From: Trichomonas vaginalis G3
Lineage: Eukaryota > Parabasalia > Trichomonadida > Trichomonadidae
Reading direction: 5' to 3'
DNA: 64,000 nt
NCBI RefSeq assembly: GCF_026262505.1
Contig: NC_067204.1
Span: 4,435,797-4,499,796 of the forward strand
Made by a program: the position numbers and the translations under genes. Shown here piece by piece: positions 36,310 through 47,500 of this stretch (the stretch's first letter is position 1; each line of letters begins with the position of its first letter). The notes beneath the pieces were generated by a model that did not search any database, was not told where the DNA came from, and saw nothing but the letters and a program-made list of their open reading frames with translations.

Positions 36310-36797
36310 ATAATTTCAGTTTTAGACGCAATTTCAAAGCAAATCAATATGTGCATTGTTTTCTAAATACGTTTATTTGTTTGTTCTATTAATTTATTCT
36401 AACCTATTTTCTCTATTCTTAGTTTTCGAATTTTAATATGGAATATTTTGGCTTTCCGGATGTTTTATTATTCACTATAAGAGTATGAAAATTATATATT
36501 CAAAGAAATTTGATTCACAACTTCAGACCAATCCGGATGAAATTAGGAAAGAACTTTCAATTCAATGCCACAATGATTGTTAATATTTGGTTAAAGGTTA
36601 ATGTTCTCATCATGTGGTTAAGATCTGAAATTTCGTTTTGTTGAAATTCATTTCCAATTTCGTATTTCTTTTTTTTATGCGAACATTCGTGAAACGGAGA
36701 TAATTTTTATTTGTTAACTGATTGAGTAAGCCAATAAGGAGTAGCTACTCACCATAGCGGTTTCTTTATAAAATTCTTCGGACGGTTTTGACATAGG
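36310..36797. other. Intergenic DNA upstream of Rab gene
   Basis: About 490 bp, AT-rich. Near the Rab start is a perfect 12-base palindrome GAGTAGCTACTC at 36739-36750, about 48 bp before the ATG, which could be a control site. Nothing else is recognised. Confidence 0.5.
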
Positions 36798-37409
36798 ATG
36801 TCGACAGCAGACTTCGACCTTCTTTTCAAGGTTCTCCTTATCGGTGACTCTGGCACAGGTAAATCCTGCCTTCTTATCCGTTTCGCCGAAAATATCTTTA
36901 GCGACAATTACATATCCACAATCGGTGTCGATTTCAAGATCAAAACAATCAATGTTGATGGCAAAACAATCAAAATGCAGGTTTGGGATACAGCTGGTCA
37001 GGAGCGCTTCCGCACAATTACTGCTAGCTACTATCGTGGCTCAAATGGTATCATTCTTGTATACGATGTTACAAACCGTGATTCCTTTGACCACATCAAC
37101 TACTGGATGAAAGAAATCGATCGTCTTGCTGCTCCAGATGTTTGCCGTCTTATCGTTGGTAACAAGTCCGATCTTAGTGATAAGCGTGTAGTTACAACAG
37201 AAGAAGGTCAGTCCCTCGCTCAGCAATATGGTGTCTCCTTCCTCGAGACAAGTGCTCTTGGCAATGCTAATGTTGAAGAAATGTTCACAGCTATGGCTAA
37301 GGCTATGCGCAAGAAACAAGGCGCTACAAGTGGTGGCGAGAATGGTGGCAATGCTGTTCCACTCAAGCCAGCCAAGAAGGTTGAGGGCGAGTCCGGATGC
37401 GCTTGCTAA
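36798..37409 (+). CDS. Rab1/Rab8-like small GTPase
   Basis: A 203-residue Rab GTPase controlling vesicle traffic. All G motifs are present: GDSGTGKS at 16-23, switch I threonine at 41 (YISTIGVDF), WDTAGQE at 63-69, NKSD at 122-125 and ETSA near 150-153. IGVDFKIKTI and the RabF motifs put it in the Rab1/Rab8/Rab10 group, most likely ER-Golgi or exocytic. The C-terminal CAC carries the double prenylation site. The coding DNA is less AT-rich than its surroundings, as in highly expressed genes. The stop lies in TAAA. Intact host gene. Confidence 0.96.
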   Translation: MSTADFDLLFKVLLIGDSGTGKSCLLIRFAENIFSDNYISTIGVDFKIKTINVDGKTIKMQVWDTAGQERFRTITASYYRGSNGIILVYDVTNRDSFDHINYWMKEIDRLAAPDVCRLIVGNKSDLSDKRVVTTEEGQSLAQQYGVSFLETSALGNANVEEMFTAMAKAMRKKQGATSGGENGGNAVPLKPAKKVEGESGCAC

Positions 37410-37936
37410 ATATGAAATTATTATTGCTAAACACTTTCAGGCATATACATCTCTTAAATTTTACTTTTTCTAAATACATTTTTAGTAATTAAATTTATTT
37501 TTTATGTTACATTCCATTTGTCATATTCGACGTAAAATTTTGAGTTCCAAAGATTTAGAAATTTTATAAAATTTTGGTTAAAGTTGACTATATGAAACGA
37601 AAACAACTTCCTTCTTAGGAAATGATTTTTTTACAAATCTTTCCTAAATTCAACAACTTTCATTCACATTGATAGGCCATCACCGAAAAATGTTTTTATG
37701 ATATTTCATTTTTTCTGAATAATTGATTATTTTTATATATTTTCAAAAAAACTCGTAAGTCTGATTCACAGATCATGAAAGTATACTTGCATGATTCTAT
37801 ATATCAGAGCTAATCGATGCGTTTAGCAAAATAACAAAAAAATTATAATAATAATTTATTAAATATGGTTTGGATGAAAAACATCGATTGATAATAACAG
37901 AAAATTGTGTGCTAGTGTATATGGATTATGTGATTC
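37410..37936. other. Intergenic DNA between convergent genes
   Basis: About 530 bp of AT-rich sequence between the Rab gene and the ropporin-like gene, which converge. No gene, repeat or hairpin of note. Confidence 0.5.
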
Positions 37937-38557
37937 TTACTCATCAGCAGCGAAAATGCGCTTATAAGTTGTAAGATCAATAAATTCTTCAGTAGCACCT
38001 GCCTTAAGCTTCTCTAAAAATTCTGCCGGGATATTTGGATCCTTTGACTGCAGAAATGTGACAAAATTGATCAAAGCTTGTGTTGGTAATTTTGCTTGGC
38101 AGTTTTGATCTTCAAAAATCTTAAACAAGTTAGTAATTGATGCTTCAAAGTTTGATGAGAGTAATGTTGCACCAATGCCCATAAACTTGTACAAATCAAT
38201 TACATCTTCATTTGGAAAGCCGAGACGAAGGATATTTGCGAAAACTTCTTGTGAAAATCCGAGTTTATCGCACGTAACCTGATAATCAACTCTCTTCAAT
38301 GTTTGATTAACTTTAAGAATTTTAATAAGTTCTTCTTGAAGATCGTGGAAATCGGAAAGCGCAATTCTATAGCCAGCAGCTGAGTTTGGTGGATTATCAA
38401 GTTGCTCCTTGAAATATTTAATTGAAAATGAAATTAAATCTGATTTATTTTGACTGCTTTGCGATTCTTTATAAACTGCTTTGCAGTAGGCCTTTAATAT
38501 AGCAGGCAAATCCGGAGGAATTTGGATTTGCTCTGCGCAGTACATCTGGGTGAACAT
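37937..38557 (-). CDS. Ropporin-like RIIa-domain protein (axonemal)
   Basis: A 206-residue protein. The N-terminal AEQIQIPPDLPAILKAYCKA (residues 8-27) followed by SFSIKYFKEQL is the R2D2/RIIa dimerisation-docking domain seen in ropporin and ROPN1L/RSP11, proteins that bind AKAP helices in axonemal radial spokes and the fibrous sheath. The remaining helical part (DVIDLYKFMGIGATLLSSNF, then LPTQALINFVTFL) also aligns in order with ropporin. A flagellar role fits a flagellated protist. Upstream is TGTCACTTTTTTAATT (38611-38626), shared with the gene at 40997. Stop is TAAG. Confidence 0.8.
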   Translation of the reverse strand: MFTQMYCAEQIQIPPDLPAILKAYCKAVYKESQSSQNKSDLISFSIKYFKEQLDNPPNSAAGYRIALSDFHDLQEELIKILKVNQTLKRVDYQVTCDKLGFSQEVFANILRLGFPNEDVIDLYKFMGIGATLLSSNFEASITNLFKIFEDQNCQAKLPTQALINFVTFLQSKDPNIPAEFLEKLKAGATEEFIDLTTYKRIFAADE

Positions 38558-38610
38558 TTTTTTAGAAAAAAATTATTATAACGTTTCTTGGTTGGCACTT
38601 TTATCTTTTT

Positions 38611-38626
38611 TGTCACTTTTTTAATT
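38611..38626 (-). promoter_or_regulatory. Shared upstream word TGTCACTTTTTTAATT
   Basis: This exact 16-base word (AATTAAAAAAGTGACA in the sense of the downstream gene) lies 54 bp before the ropporin-like start. It recurs at 42165-42180, 5 bp before the start of the minus-strand coiled-coil gene. Two exact copies in the same relation to different host genes suggest a promoter element. Confidence 0.5.
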
Positions 38627-38799
38627 ACAATCCTAACTTTCTCATTATTCTGCAAGCTTTGTAGCAAAGTTTAATTAGTGATTAGATTATATTTAGACAG
38701 ATGTATTAATTATTGAAAGAAAAAGTCGTATTTTTATTAATTATTAAATAAATATATTTTACTGAACATTTTATTGGTAATGAAATATGGATAAGTAAT

Positions 38800-39228
38800 T
38801 TATCTACGCGATTTAGAGCTACTATGTGAGCCTTTTCCTAACTCTTCTTCAACCTTTAACGCTGCTTGTCTTAATTTTAGGAACCAAATGTCATTGCTAG
38901 TCTTTGGAATGATATCTGTATCCTGCTTGGCTTCTTGTTGTAAAATTGATGCTATATGAAAAACCATATTCTTTTGTTTTTTGTTATATTCAATTGCATT
39001 TGCCCAAATTCTAAGAAAATCAGTTTTCCATTCTTCACTTTTAGTATATTTATTTGCCTTGAGATTATTATGAAGCGTAGTTAAATCCATTGGATGTTTT
39101 ATGATATCATGATAACCAACGGCTCCATCACGAACTTCATCGACTGGCTGTAAAAATGGAATTGCAAGGTCGTGGTTTAAATACTTGTTTGTTATATTTT
39201 CGCAATATTCGCGCTCAATTGTTTTCAT
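38800..39228 (-). CDS. Single-bromodomain protein
   Basis: A 142-residue protein that is essentially one bromodomain, the acetyl-lysine reader of histones. PFLQPVDEVRDGAVGYHDII with HPMDLTTLHNNL covers the ZA loop and the conserved PMDL, and NAIEYNKKQ has the acetyl-lysine-binding asparagine after the conserved Tyr/Asn pattern. A Ser/Lys tail follows. Single small bromodomain proteins are common in protists. Shares a 60-bp divergent promoter with the cyclophilin gene at 39289. Stop in TAAA. Confidence 0.88.
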   Translation of the reverse strand: MKTIEREYCENITNKYLNHDLAIPFLQPVDEVRDGAVGYHDIIKHPMDLTTLHNNLKANKYTKSEEWKTDFLRIWANAIEYNKKQKNMVFHIASILQQEAKQDTDIIPKTSNDIWFLKLRQAALKVEEELGKGSHSSSKSRR

Positions 39229-39288
39229 TTGTTATCTATGTCAAATTAATATAGTTTACATTGTTTACATGTCAAAAATTATTAATAA

Positions 39289-39825
39289 ATGATTGAAAAA
39301 GAGCCCGATTGGCTTGGTCCTCGGGTATTTTTCGATGTATCAATAGCTGGTAATTTAATAGGTAGAGTAAAGATAGAATTGCGTCCTGATATATGTCCAT
39401 TAGCTTGCGAAAATTTTAGAAGATTTTGTACTGGCGAATACAGGCCAAAAGGAGTGCCATTAGGATACAAAGGGACAAGATTTCATCGTGTTGTTCCTGG
39501 TTTTATTGTTCAAGGTGGAGATTGTGATACACAAGATGGATATGGATGTATCTCAATCTATGGCCGCGAATTTAATGATGAGCCATCAGCTTATAAATTT
39601 GATGAAACAGGAATCGTAGCAATGGCAAATAGTGGCCCAAATTCAAATGGTTGCCAATTTTTCATTACAATGAATCCAGCTCCAGAACTAAATGATAGTT
39701 ATGTTGTCATTGGCAAAGTTTTTGAAGGAATGCTTGTTCTGAGACATATTGAAAGTGTTCCTTTGAAACCACACAGTGAAATTCCTACACTTGACTGTAT
39801 AATATCTCAGTGTGGTGAGTTATAA
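39289..39825 (+). CDS. Cyclophilin-type peptidyl-prolyl isomerase
   Basis: A 178-residue cyclophilin that speeds proline cis-trans isomerisation in protein folding and, in nuclear members, spliceosome assembly. The catalytic pocket is present: RFHRVVPGFIVQGGD (residues ~64-78), the MANSGPNSNGCQFFIT run near 117-132 and APELNDSYVVIGKV near 137-150. The N-terminal extension (EKEPDWLGPRVFFDVSIAGN) resembles PPIH-type cyclophilins. No signal peptide, so cytosolic or nuclear. Intact host gene; divergent neighbour of the bromodomain gene; stop in TAAA. Confidence 0.95.
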   Translation: MIEKEPDWLGPRVFFDVSIAGNLIGRVKIELRPDICPLACENFRRFCTGEYRPKGVPLGYKGTRFHRVVPGFIVQGGDCDTQDGYGCISIYGREFNDEPSAYKFDETGIVAMANSGPNSNGCQFFITMNPAPELNDSYVVIGKVFEGMLVLRHIESVPLKPHSEIPTLDCIISQCGEL

Positions 39826-40996
39826 ATGTTCTATTGTTTGTATGTGAATATTTCATATTTTCATAAAAATATATAATATTATTTTGAAACTAATATAATT
39901 TTGCACATCTTTAGGCTGAATTTCACCAAATATTGCAAATCGCCTTATATATATACTTTCAATATAACATCATTGTTAGTTAAATTGGATAATGTATGAA
40001 GTCCACTTTTATTTTTAATCTCTAGTAGTGGAAATAGAATGAAGAACATATGGAATATATGTCTTCAAATGAATGCATTTCTCGTTTGAGTTTTAGGCCA
40101 TGAAATAATATTGAAAATTGACTTATCAATATTATGAGTAATTTAGTCTTCACTCATTAATAGAAAACATTTCCCATCAGAATTCTTCTAGATATTAAAC
40201 TTATATCATATTTGAAATAATTTTTTTCTCAAAATAGATGAATAGTATATGTGTGATAATAACCATGACAACAAAATTAATTTGGATATGATTTCAGTTT
40301 AATTGTATTAGATTTCAAAAATTGTAAATAAAAATTTTCATTAATATGAATATCTTCCCCGATAAATAATATCTTTATAAATAATATTATCTTTTGATCG
40401 ATATAAAATTTAAATATTCATCGTAAAATAATGTTTAAAATCCCTTTAAATTTCGATTTCCTACATTTTTGTCCAAAATTTTTTTTGAAATTAAAATAAT
40501 CAATTGAAATTCTTGGTACTTGCATTGCATTTTCTGAAATTCAGAAAAAATTGGGAATTTGATAAATGTGGTGAAAAATGTTTGCACCTCATGTACAAAC
40601 CTACGCTCATGGCAAACTCAGGCTTTCTTTGGATAATAATATTGCATCAGGACTAAATCTCGGATTACTAACGATAAAATCTTTCAAAATAACATGCACA
40701 GTATAAGTAAACTTCAAACCTAAACACAACAACTATACTTTCCAAAAAAATTACTCATTTTTTAAAATAATCTAAATTATACAGCCAAACAAGAAGAGGC
40801 CGGAACATACTGACTTCTAATAGGTTCATTCTTTAATAACAGAAAGTCTGATTTTGTAATAATTTTTACTTTGATTTTTGAAAATGATTGACTAGTTATT
40901 TCTGAGTAAAAATAATATAAATTCGCAACAATAATAATCGTTTATTATTAAATAACAATTAGCTTTTAAATTTGATAAAATATATTTGTAAAATCT
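39826..40996. other. Gene-free AT-rich DNA
   Basis: About 1.2 kb between convergent genes, over 70% A+T by eye, with no open frame above a few dozen codons that looks coding and no clear repeats. I see nothing to annotate. Confidence 0.5.
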
Positions 40997-42160
40997 TTAA
41001 ATATCCTTAATTGAAGACTCAGGTTCGTATTTTTCAATTTCAATTGGTAGCTTAATGGGTTCCTTTCCGAGAGATTTGCAAAGAGTGTCGATACGAGTTT
41101 GTTTAATTGTTGAAATCGTATTGGCAGCAATTCTCACTTTATTTATTTTACCTTTGTATTCTTCTCTCATTTCCTTTTGCCTCTTTAACAAATCATTATA
41201 CAAATTTGCAAGTTTTTCTGGATTAATATCTCTTGCAATGGGATCAAGAGACTGGTATTTATTATATTCATCAAGATATGGATCGTATTTCTCCTTAATT
41301 GCATCAAATTGAGCTTGTTTTTCTTTAATTCTTTGGTTTTGCTCTTCTACTTGCTTAAGCAAAGCAAGTTCCTCTGGTGATTTTGTTAGAATATTTGTAT
41401 TTTGCTGTTTTGAAGGAGAAGAATTGTGAGATTTATTAGATTTATTCAAAATCGTGGAAACTTCGGTATGTGGATTAAAACTTAAAGCAAAACTCATCTG
41501 TTTTTCAAAGATATGCTGATTATCATGTATGTTCTTGACGATTGGTGCTGTTTTGTAGTCTTTTACGCCGTTCATTGTTTGTGATGGTCTTACACTGGGC
41601 TGAACATCATTAAATCGTTTCATATCAGGCTTGTAATCCAAGAATCTCAACTGCTTCTTGAGTATTTCTGTTTCTTTCTTTCTCATTTCGATTTTATCTT
41701 GATAAAAATTGAGTTTTGATACCTGAGCAAATAATGATTTGTATCTGTTCTTTGTTTGATTAATAATAACTTGGGAATTAAATATTTTTGTCTGACGAGA
41801 TTTTAATTCTGATAAAATATTTTTTGCATTTTTACATACTTCTTTTCCTTTCTCAAATCTTTTCTGAAGCTCGATGATTTCAGCATCCATTTGCTTAATT
41901 TTATCTTTTTCATTTTGGATTTTTGAATTAATCAAATCTGTAATTGACATTCCGCAACCTGGGTCAGCGCCACAAAATCTATATATGTCGTTTATTCTTT
42001 CTATTTGCCCTTTATATTGACCAGTTTCCATTTGTCGAATTATTTCAAGTTGATATTGCATTTCTTCTTTACGGATACGCAGAATTCTAAGCCCACTTTC
42101 GATTTTAATCTTAGCTAGTTCAATTTTCTCTCGTAAGTGCTCAATATCTGTGTTTTCCAT
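40997..42160 (-). CDS. Coiled-coil protein, possibly cytoskeletal
   Basis: A 387-residue protein with coiled coil at residues ~5-60, ~80-185 and ~265-360, separated by a Ser/Asn/Lys-rich link. A short Cys-bearing loop (FCGADPGCGMSITDLI, near 63-78) may be a fold of its own. No catalytic motif. It shares an upstream 16-base word with the ropporin-like axonemal gene, so a flagellar or cytoskeletal role is a weak inference. Start is the first ATG, five bases after that word. Stop in TAAA. Confidence 0.8.
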   Translation of the reverse strand: MENTDIEHLREKIELAKIKIESGLRILRIRKEEMQYQLEIIRQMETGQYKGQIERINDIYRFCGADPGCGMSITDLINSKIQNEKDKIKQMDAEIIELQKRFEKGKEVCKNAKNILSELKSRQTKIFNSQVIINQTKNRYKSLFAQVSKLNFYQDKIEMRKKETEILKKQLRFLDYKPDMKRFNDVQPSVRPSQTMNGVKDYKTAPIVKNIHDNQHIFEKQMSFALSFNPHTEVSTILNKSNKSHNSSPSKQQNTNILTKSPEELALLKQVEEQNQRIKEKQAQFDAIKEKYDPYLDEYNKYQSLDPIARDINPEKLANLYNDLLKRQKEMREEYKGKINKVRIAANTISTIKQTRIDTLCKSLGKEPIKLPIEIEKYEPESSIKDI

Positions 42161-42634
42161 AACGTGTCACTTTTTTAATTTCATAAATTTGTGTAAAATT
42201 TATGCACAGATTCTCATTTTCATCACATGAGTATACAAGTACCTATTGGTTCTAACATGGCGATTTTTTTAACTATTATAGGTCTAATTCGTCAAAAGTT
42301 AACTTGATAACTGAGGGCGCGTAAAGGGTTGGCGTCCTAAGGCGTCCTGATGTAAACTATTCAATTTTTGAGAAGTTTACACCATAATTGAATAGTTTAT
42401 GGCGTCCTGAGAGGAGATTTCAATGGGTATGGCGTCCTAAAAAAATAGAAGAAAATGATTTTTTCTCGATTTTTCTAGAAATTAGTAGTAGATATGACGG
42501 GTTTAGTGACTTTTTTTGTTACATCTATATATAGACGATGCATTAAAATATATTTATTTATAAATCATTAAAAAATTAACATTAATTTTAAAATAATTTA
42601 TTTTTTTATCTTTTATAAAAGAAGCTATATATAG
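42161..42634. promoter_or_regulatory. Left flank or left end of element 2 with GGCGTCCT repeats
   Basis: About 470 bp without a gene. Four copies of GGCGTCCT start at 42331, 42341, 42401 and 42431. Between them a perfect inverted repeat has arms TAAACTATTCAATT (42352-42365) and AATTGAATAGTTTA (42386-42399). The boundary between host DNA and element 2 probably lies in this stretch, but no matching right-end copy is present in the window. Confidence 0.5.
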
Positions 42635-43225
42635 ATGATGTCAGATATTCCGCGATTAATTAAACATTGTTTAAATCCTGAATGGGTTAAACTTCAATTT
42701 AAAAATGAAGATTGTGAATTATTAAATGAATATGAAAGCCAAAATAAGCTAATGAGGTATAAATATAATGATAAAGAATATTTAATTTCATGGAATCAAT
42801 GGAGTCATAATCAAAGACCTCATAAACGAGAAGAAGAAATTGAAAATAACGAAATGGAAATCATTGATGACATTAAAGAGGATGGAATTCCTAAATTTTG
42901 TAGAAAAACCTTTAGAACTAAGTTAGGAGCATATAAACGTAGAGTATTAAATCCTGAATACATAAAACATTTATTTAAAAAGGAAGACTGTGAATTATTA
43001 AACGTTAATGAATATGAAAATGCTAAATCAAAACTGAGATATAAATATATTGGAAGTGATGAAAGATGCAAAGATAAAGATAAAGTTTATACAGTTTCAT
43101 ATAATAACTGGCACACGTTAGGGATAAAAAAACATTTAGGAGATTATGGGAAATGTTCTGAATTCTTTAAATCTAGTATGTATGAGAGAGTAAAAGAAAT
43201 TAGAAATAATTATTTTCATGAATGA
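42635..43225 (+). CDS. Element 2 protein with a duplicated domain
   Basis: A 196-residue protein with two copies of one ~75-residue unit. Copy 1 begins LNPEWVKLQFKNEDCELLNE and copy 2 LNPEYIKHLFKKEDCELLNV; each continues with a KLMRYKYN/SKLRYKYI strand and a tyrosine-rich end with an asparagine and tryptophan (SWNQW / YNNWH). The fold is unknown, perhaps a small DNA-binding unit given its basic character. Leftmost gene of element 2. Reads whole. Confidence 0.65.
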   Translation: MMSDIPRLIKHCLNPEWVKLQFKNEDCELLNEYESQNKLMRYKYNDKEYLISWNQWSHNQRPHKREEEIENNEMEIIDDIKEDGIPKFCRKTFRTKLGAYKRRVLNPEYIKHLFKKEDCELLNVNEYENAKSKLRYKYIGSDERCKDKDKVYTVSYNNWHTLGIKKHLGDYGKCSEFFKSSMYERVKEIRNNYFHE

Positions 43226-43349
43226 AAAAATAAACTTTAAAAATAAATTGTAAGACATTTACACTCAACCCATACATAATGAAATAAAAAAATTTATTTT
43301 TTTAAAAATTCATGTCTTACATTTTTGAATAATTTATTTTTTAATTTGT

Positions 43350-44455
43350 ATGAAAATGAGTGTCAAAACTAACAACGTTAAAAAATTAGGATTCACAAAT
43401 GAGGAAATAAAGGATATATTAGAGGAAGCGGGTTATGAGGTTAGTAAATATTATTTAAGAAATTGTCAAAAATTCGCGGAGTTTTTAAATGAGTTTGATT
43501 ATGATAGAAAAATGAATAAAGATGATGTTATAAATTTCTTATATCCCACATCTGAAGAAGAAAAACCTAAAGAACCTGATGTTTTCCCTGAATATTATGA
43601 AGAACGGATTAAAGATGATGAATATGATGAAATTGAAAGACTGGAAAAAATAAGAGATGAAATAGATGAAAAAATTAAGGAATTAAGAGAAGTTGAAAAA
43701 TATAATGAAAATGAAGTAGAGGGTTTAATGAATATCCCAGCTTCAGAATCAGCAGTTCAGAAATCTCATGAAGAAAGATATAAAAATTATGTCTCAGAAT
43801 CAACACAAAATTTATTAGATGGTGAAATAGACGAAACACTTTCAGAAGAAGGTACTAAATTTATTCGTAAACATAAGTTACAATTTATTGAAGAATTATC
43901 CATGTATATTACTTTCACCCCTCTTGATTCTGAAAATTCAAAAAAGCACTGAAAAATGTAACATATGCAACAAATACAATTAAGAAAGAAGACCATGATA
44001 TTTACACAAATTATTATTTAAATAAATGTACAGGTGTTGATAAAGTTTTTGATTTGTTAGATAAAATATCAAAAGAAACAATTGGTACATATAAAATTTT
44101 ATGCGATTGTGGTTTCATTATTGAAGATACCAATAATGTTTCATATGAAAGAACAGCACCGAAGGAAGATGAAGTTGAAAGGTCTATACCATTCGTTATT
44201 AAGAACATAAAAGATATGAAAACTTATAAACATTATATTTATTCATTTATTTCAGAAAAAATGGAAGCAACCCATAAAACATCATCTCATCATTTTATAG
44301 CTATTCATACATTCCTTTTCAAAGTTGTGAAATTAAATAAGACAGGAATTAGATTTAATGTATCAGGGTACGCATTCTTGAGTAAATTAAAATGTATTCG
44401 TCACGTCGCAGATGATAAAAATTTATGTGTTCTTAATTCATTTTATGGACTTTAG
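43350..44455 (+). pseudogene. Element 2 acidic protein region upstream of polymerase (broken)
   Basis: Coding-like sequence of about 1.1 kb, not open throughout. The first part is a helical, strongly acidic/Lys protein (FTNEEIKDILEEAGYEVSKY, then coiled-coil DEIERLEKIRDEIDEKIKE). The later part is a mixed domain (SSHHFIAIHTFLFKVVKLNK, NVSGYAFLSKLKCIRHVADD). No family recognised. Located directly before the polymerase on the same strand, as accessory replication genes often are. Confidence 0.5.
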
Positions 44456-44535
44456 CCCTGGACTCTCTGAGTCTCGGACTTTAAAAAAATAAACTTTATT
44501 TTTATTTATTTTTTAATTTTTTTATTCTTACATAA

Positions 44536-47500
44536 ATGAACAAAAACGGAACAGCTAAAATGAATGATAATCAAATAAGAGCAGAAGGTAGAAGGTTATT
44601 TAAACGCTTCTATAACATTCCTGATGGTGTTAATCCTAAAACTCGTAGAAGTTATTTAAACGAAGCAATAGATGCATATGAAGGGTTTGACATTTCATCA
44701 GAAAGTGAGAGGTTAGCAAGAATGTTAAACGTTAATATTGATTTTTATTATTGTGACCCTCAACCAGAAGACGTAGACATTAACAAGGTAGACTTTCCAT
44801 TAGTGGAATCAATAATGATAGATCCAGAATTTGAAACAGTAAATATTTTATTAACACAGAGTCCATGTGGAAAACTTCACGCTGACAGAATAACAGACGT
44901 TGAAGCACTCACAGGATATAAAGTTTGCCCCTTTTGCAAAGAAGAAGTATATTCTATCCGTGATGATCCAGAAAGGAAAAACCAAAGAAGATTTTTAAAA
45001 CATTGTGAGAAATGTAAAGAAAATAATGGAAGATTAATTCAAGACGTTCAATTGCAAAACACACAACAACCATATGCACCACATATCACGAAACAGAAGA
45101 TATATCAATGGCTATTAGCACATAATTTGCAGGAATATTATAAACCAACAAGATATTATATTACTTTTGACTTCGAAACATTAGAGACTAAAGAAGAACT
45201 TCAACTTTCTGAATGTGCAACTTTGAACGCTTACTTAAAACCATTTATGGTATCATCAACTGTCAAAATAAAGCCGCAAAGCGGCGAGGTCGTAGACCGT
45301 GATAAAACATTTACGAGGAATTTTTGCTTAACTTCGAGTGATTCTTTTATTTCTGATTGGATTGAGTTTTTATTTTCAACCTGTTCATTAGTTGCTAAAT
45401 CAAATATTGAACAATATGAAGAATTAATGAAGCCGCAAACGGACCAAACGGCGGGGACTTTGTCTCATACATTAAATGAGAAACAAAAGGAAGCATTTAA
45501 AGAACTTCTAGATGAAGAATTTAATAAAGTGAATATCATAGGTTTTAATTCGGGAAAGTTTGATTTAAATTTAATTCTTCGTGATTTAAACACTGCAAAA
45601 TGGAAAATAAAATCAATGCTGGGTTCATCTTCACAATTTAAGCAAATCATTGTAAAGAAAACAAACTGTCCATATGAATTAAGATTTATTGACATCAGAA
45701 ATTATATAGCGGGTGGGACATTAGACCAATTCACTCAAGATTTCGGAAACAATAAATCACGTGTTAAATCCTTTTTCCCTTATCAATTCATCACGTGGGA
45801 AAATTACGAAGATGAATTATATAAAAAGGAACCATTCACGAAAGATTCATTTTATTCAGCATTAACTCAAGAAACAATATCCGATTCAGATTATCAAATA
45901 TATCTCAATGATGCTAAAAATTTTGAGAATAGATTAGAATATTTTATTCATTATTGCAATAAAGACGTTGAAATTATGATTGACCCAATTGATAAAATTA
46001 TTGAAGAAACATTTGTTTATAAAATTGACATGCTTCATAATCTTTCTTTATCATCGAATGCATCAATGATTCGTTACGCGTTAGCATATAAGAACTTCAA
46101 TCCTAACGAAACATATCCAGAAGAAGAAAATGTGGAATCAAGTTTTGAATTAACGAAAAAGTATTGGAAATATAAAATTGAATCATATAAGAAACAAGAT
46201 GAAAAAGCAGAAAGGGATACTAAAAACAATGTTTCAATGGATGACTATCAATACTATCACGATTTAATCCTTTCATCTAAATGCAAAATGTGTGGTAAAG
46301 CGTTTACATATGCTAATAAACCAACATTGGATAGAATCGATAATGAAAAACCACATACCAAAGAAAATTGTCAGTTAATGTGTTGTTATTGCAATGTCGT
46401 AAAATCAAATAAAGATGAAGATGTTCAACGTTTAAGAATCAATTTAAGAAATTATGCATTAAAAAATAATTTACCAATGACTTTAGATTCAGTTGAAGCT
46501 TATCACATTCTCCGTAATGGAATTACTGGTGGTCTATCAAATGTTCAACATCGTGTTAATCTTAAAGGAATCACGCACATTAATAAACTTTCATATAATC
46601 CAGAAACTAAAACTGTATCAAATGAGGACACCACCAACATTATGACTCATTTCGTTGGAGTTGACTTTAATTCATTATATCCTTCATCATTTTCATCTAA
46701 TCCTCATGATTTCATTCAATATACTGACCATAAAATGTATATGCCGGGAAGATTGAATGGTGTTATCATTTGTGATACAGCAACAAAGAAAGCAAAAGCA
46801 CTGGGAATATTAGAAAGAAAAATACTTTATTCGTGGCTGAAGTAAAGGGTCACATTGATGAAAAATACATTAATGATTACATAAACTTTTTACCAATAAT
46901 AAGAAACTTAGATATTATCACAGATGAAAAAACAATTGGCAGTTTTATGTATAATTACATGAAATCAAACAATCTACCAGTTGACCAGAAACAGAGAAAT
47001 TAACTCAGTTAGCATCAACACACAACCAATATCAACCATTTTCTTCTTATTATCTTTGGTATCTAATAGACAGATTTCATTTTATCATTGATGATATTCA
47101 ATCAATTTTAACATTTACGAAAAACACTTGCTTTAATGAATTTGCGAACGAATTTATGAACGAAAGACAAAAGGCTGAATTAGAAGGAAATAAAGGAAAA
47201 AGTTTATTTTGCAAGATTTCACTTAATGGATCATATGGTTACGATGCAATGAATACACAAAATTACGCAAAGACTAAAATAATGAATGCACAGAAGGCAC
47301 GCGTTGCATGTATGTCAAATAAGTTTAAAAACATAAGAGAAATAGGTGAAGATACGTATCAAGTGATGCTTAAAGATAGATTTTATAGATGTGATACATG
47401 TTTACAAGAGGCATTCTTCACTTTAGATAACGCAAAATACTGGTATTTGGTTTTCATTTATGATTTTATGTATAAATGCATGAATGTTAATCGTTTTCAT

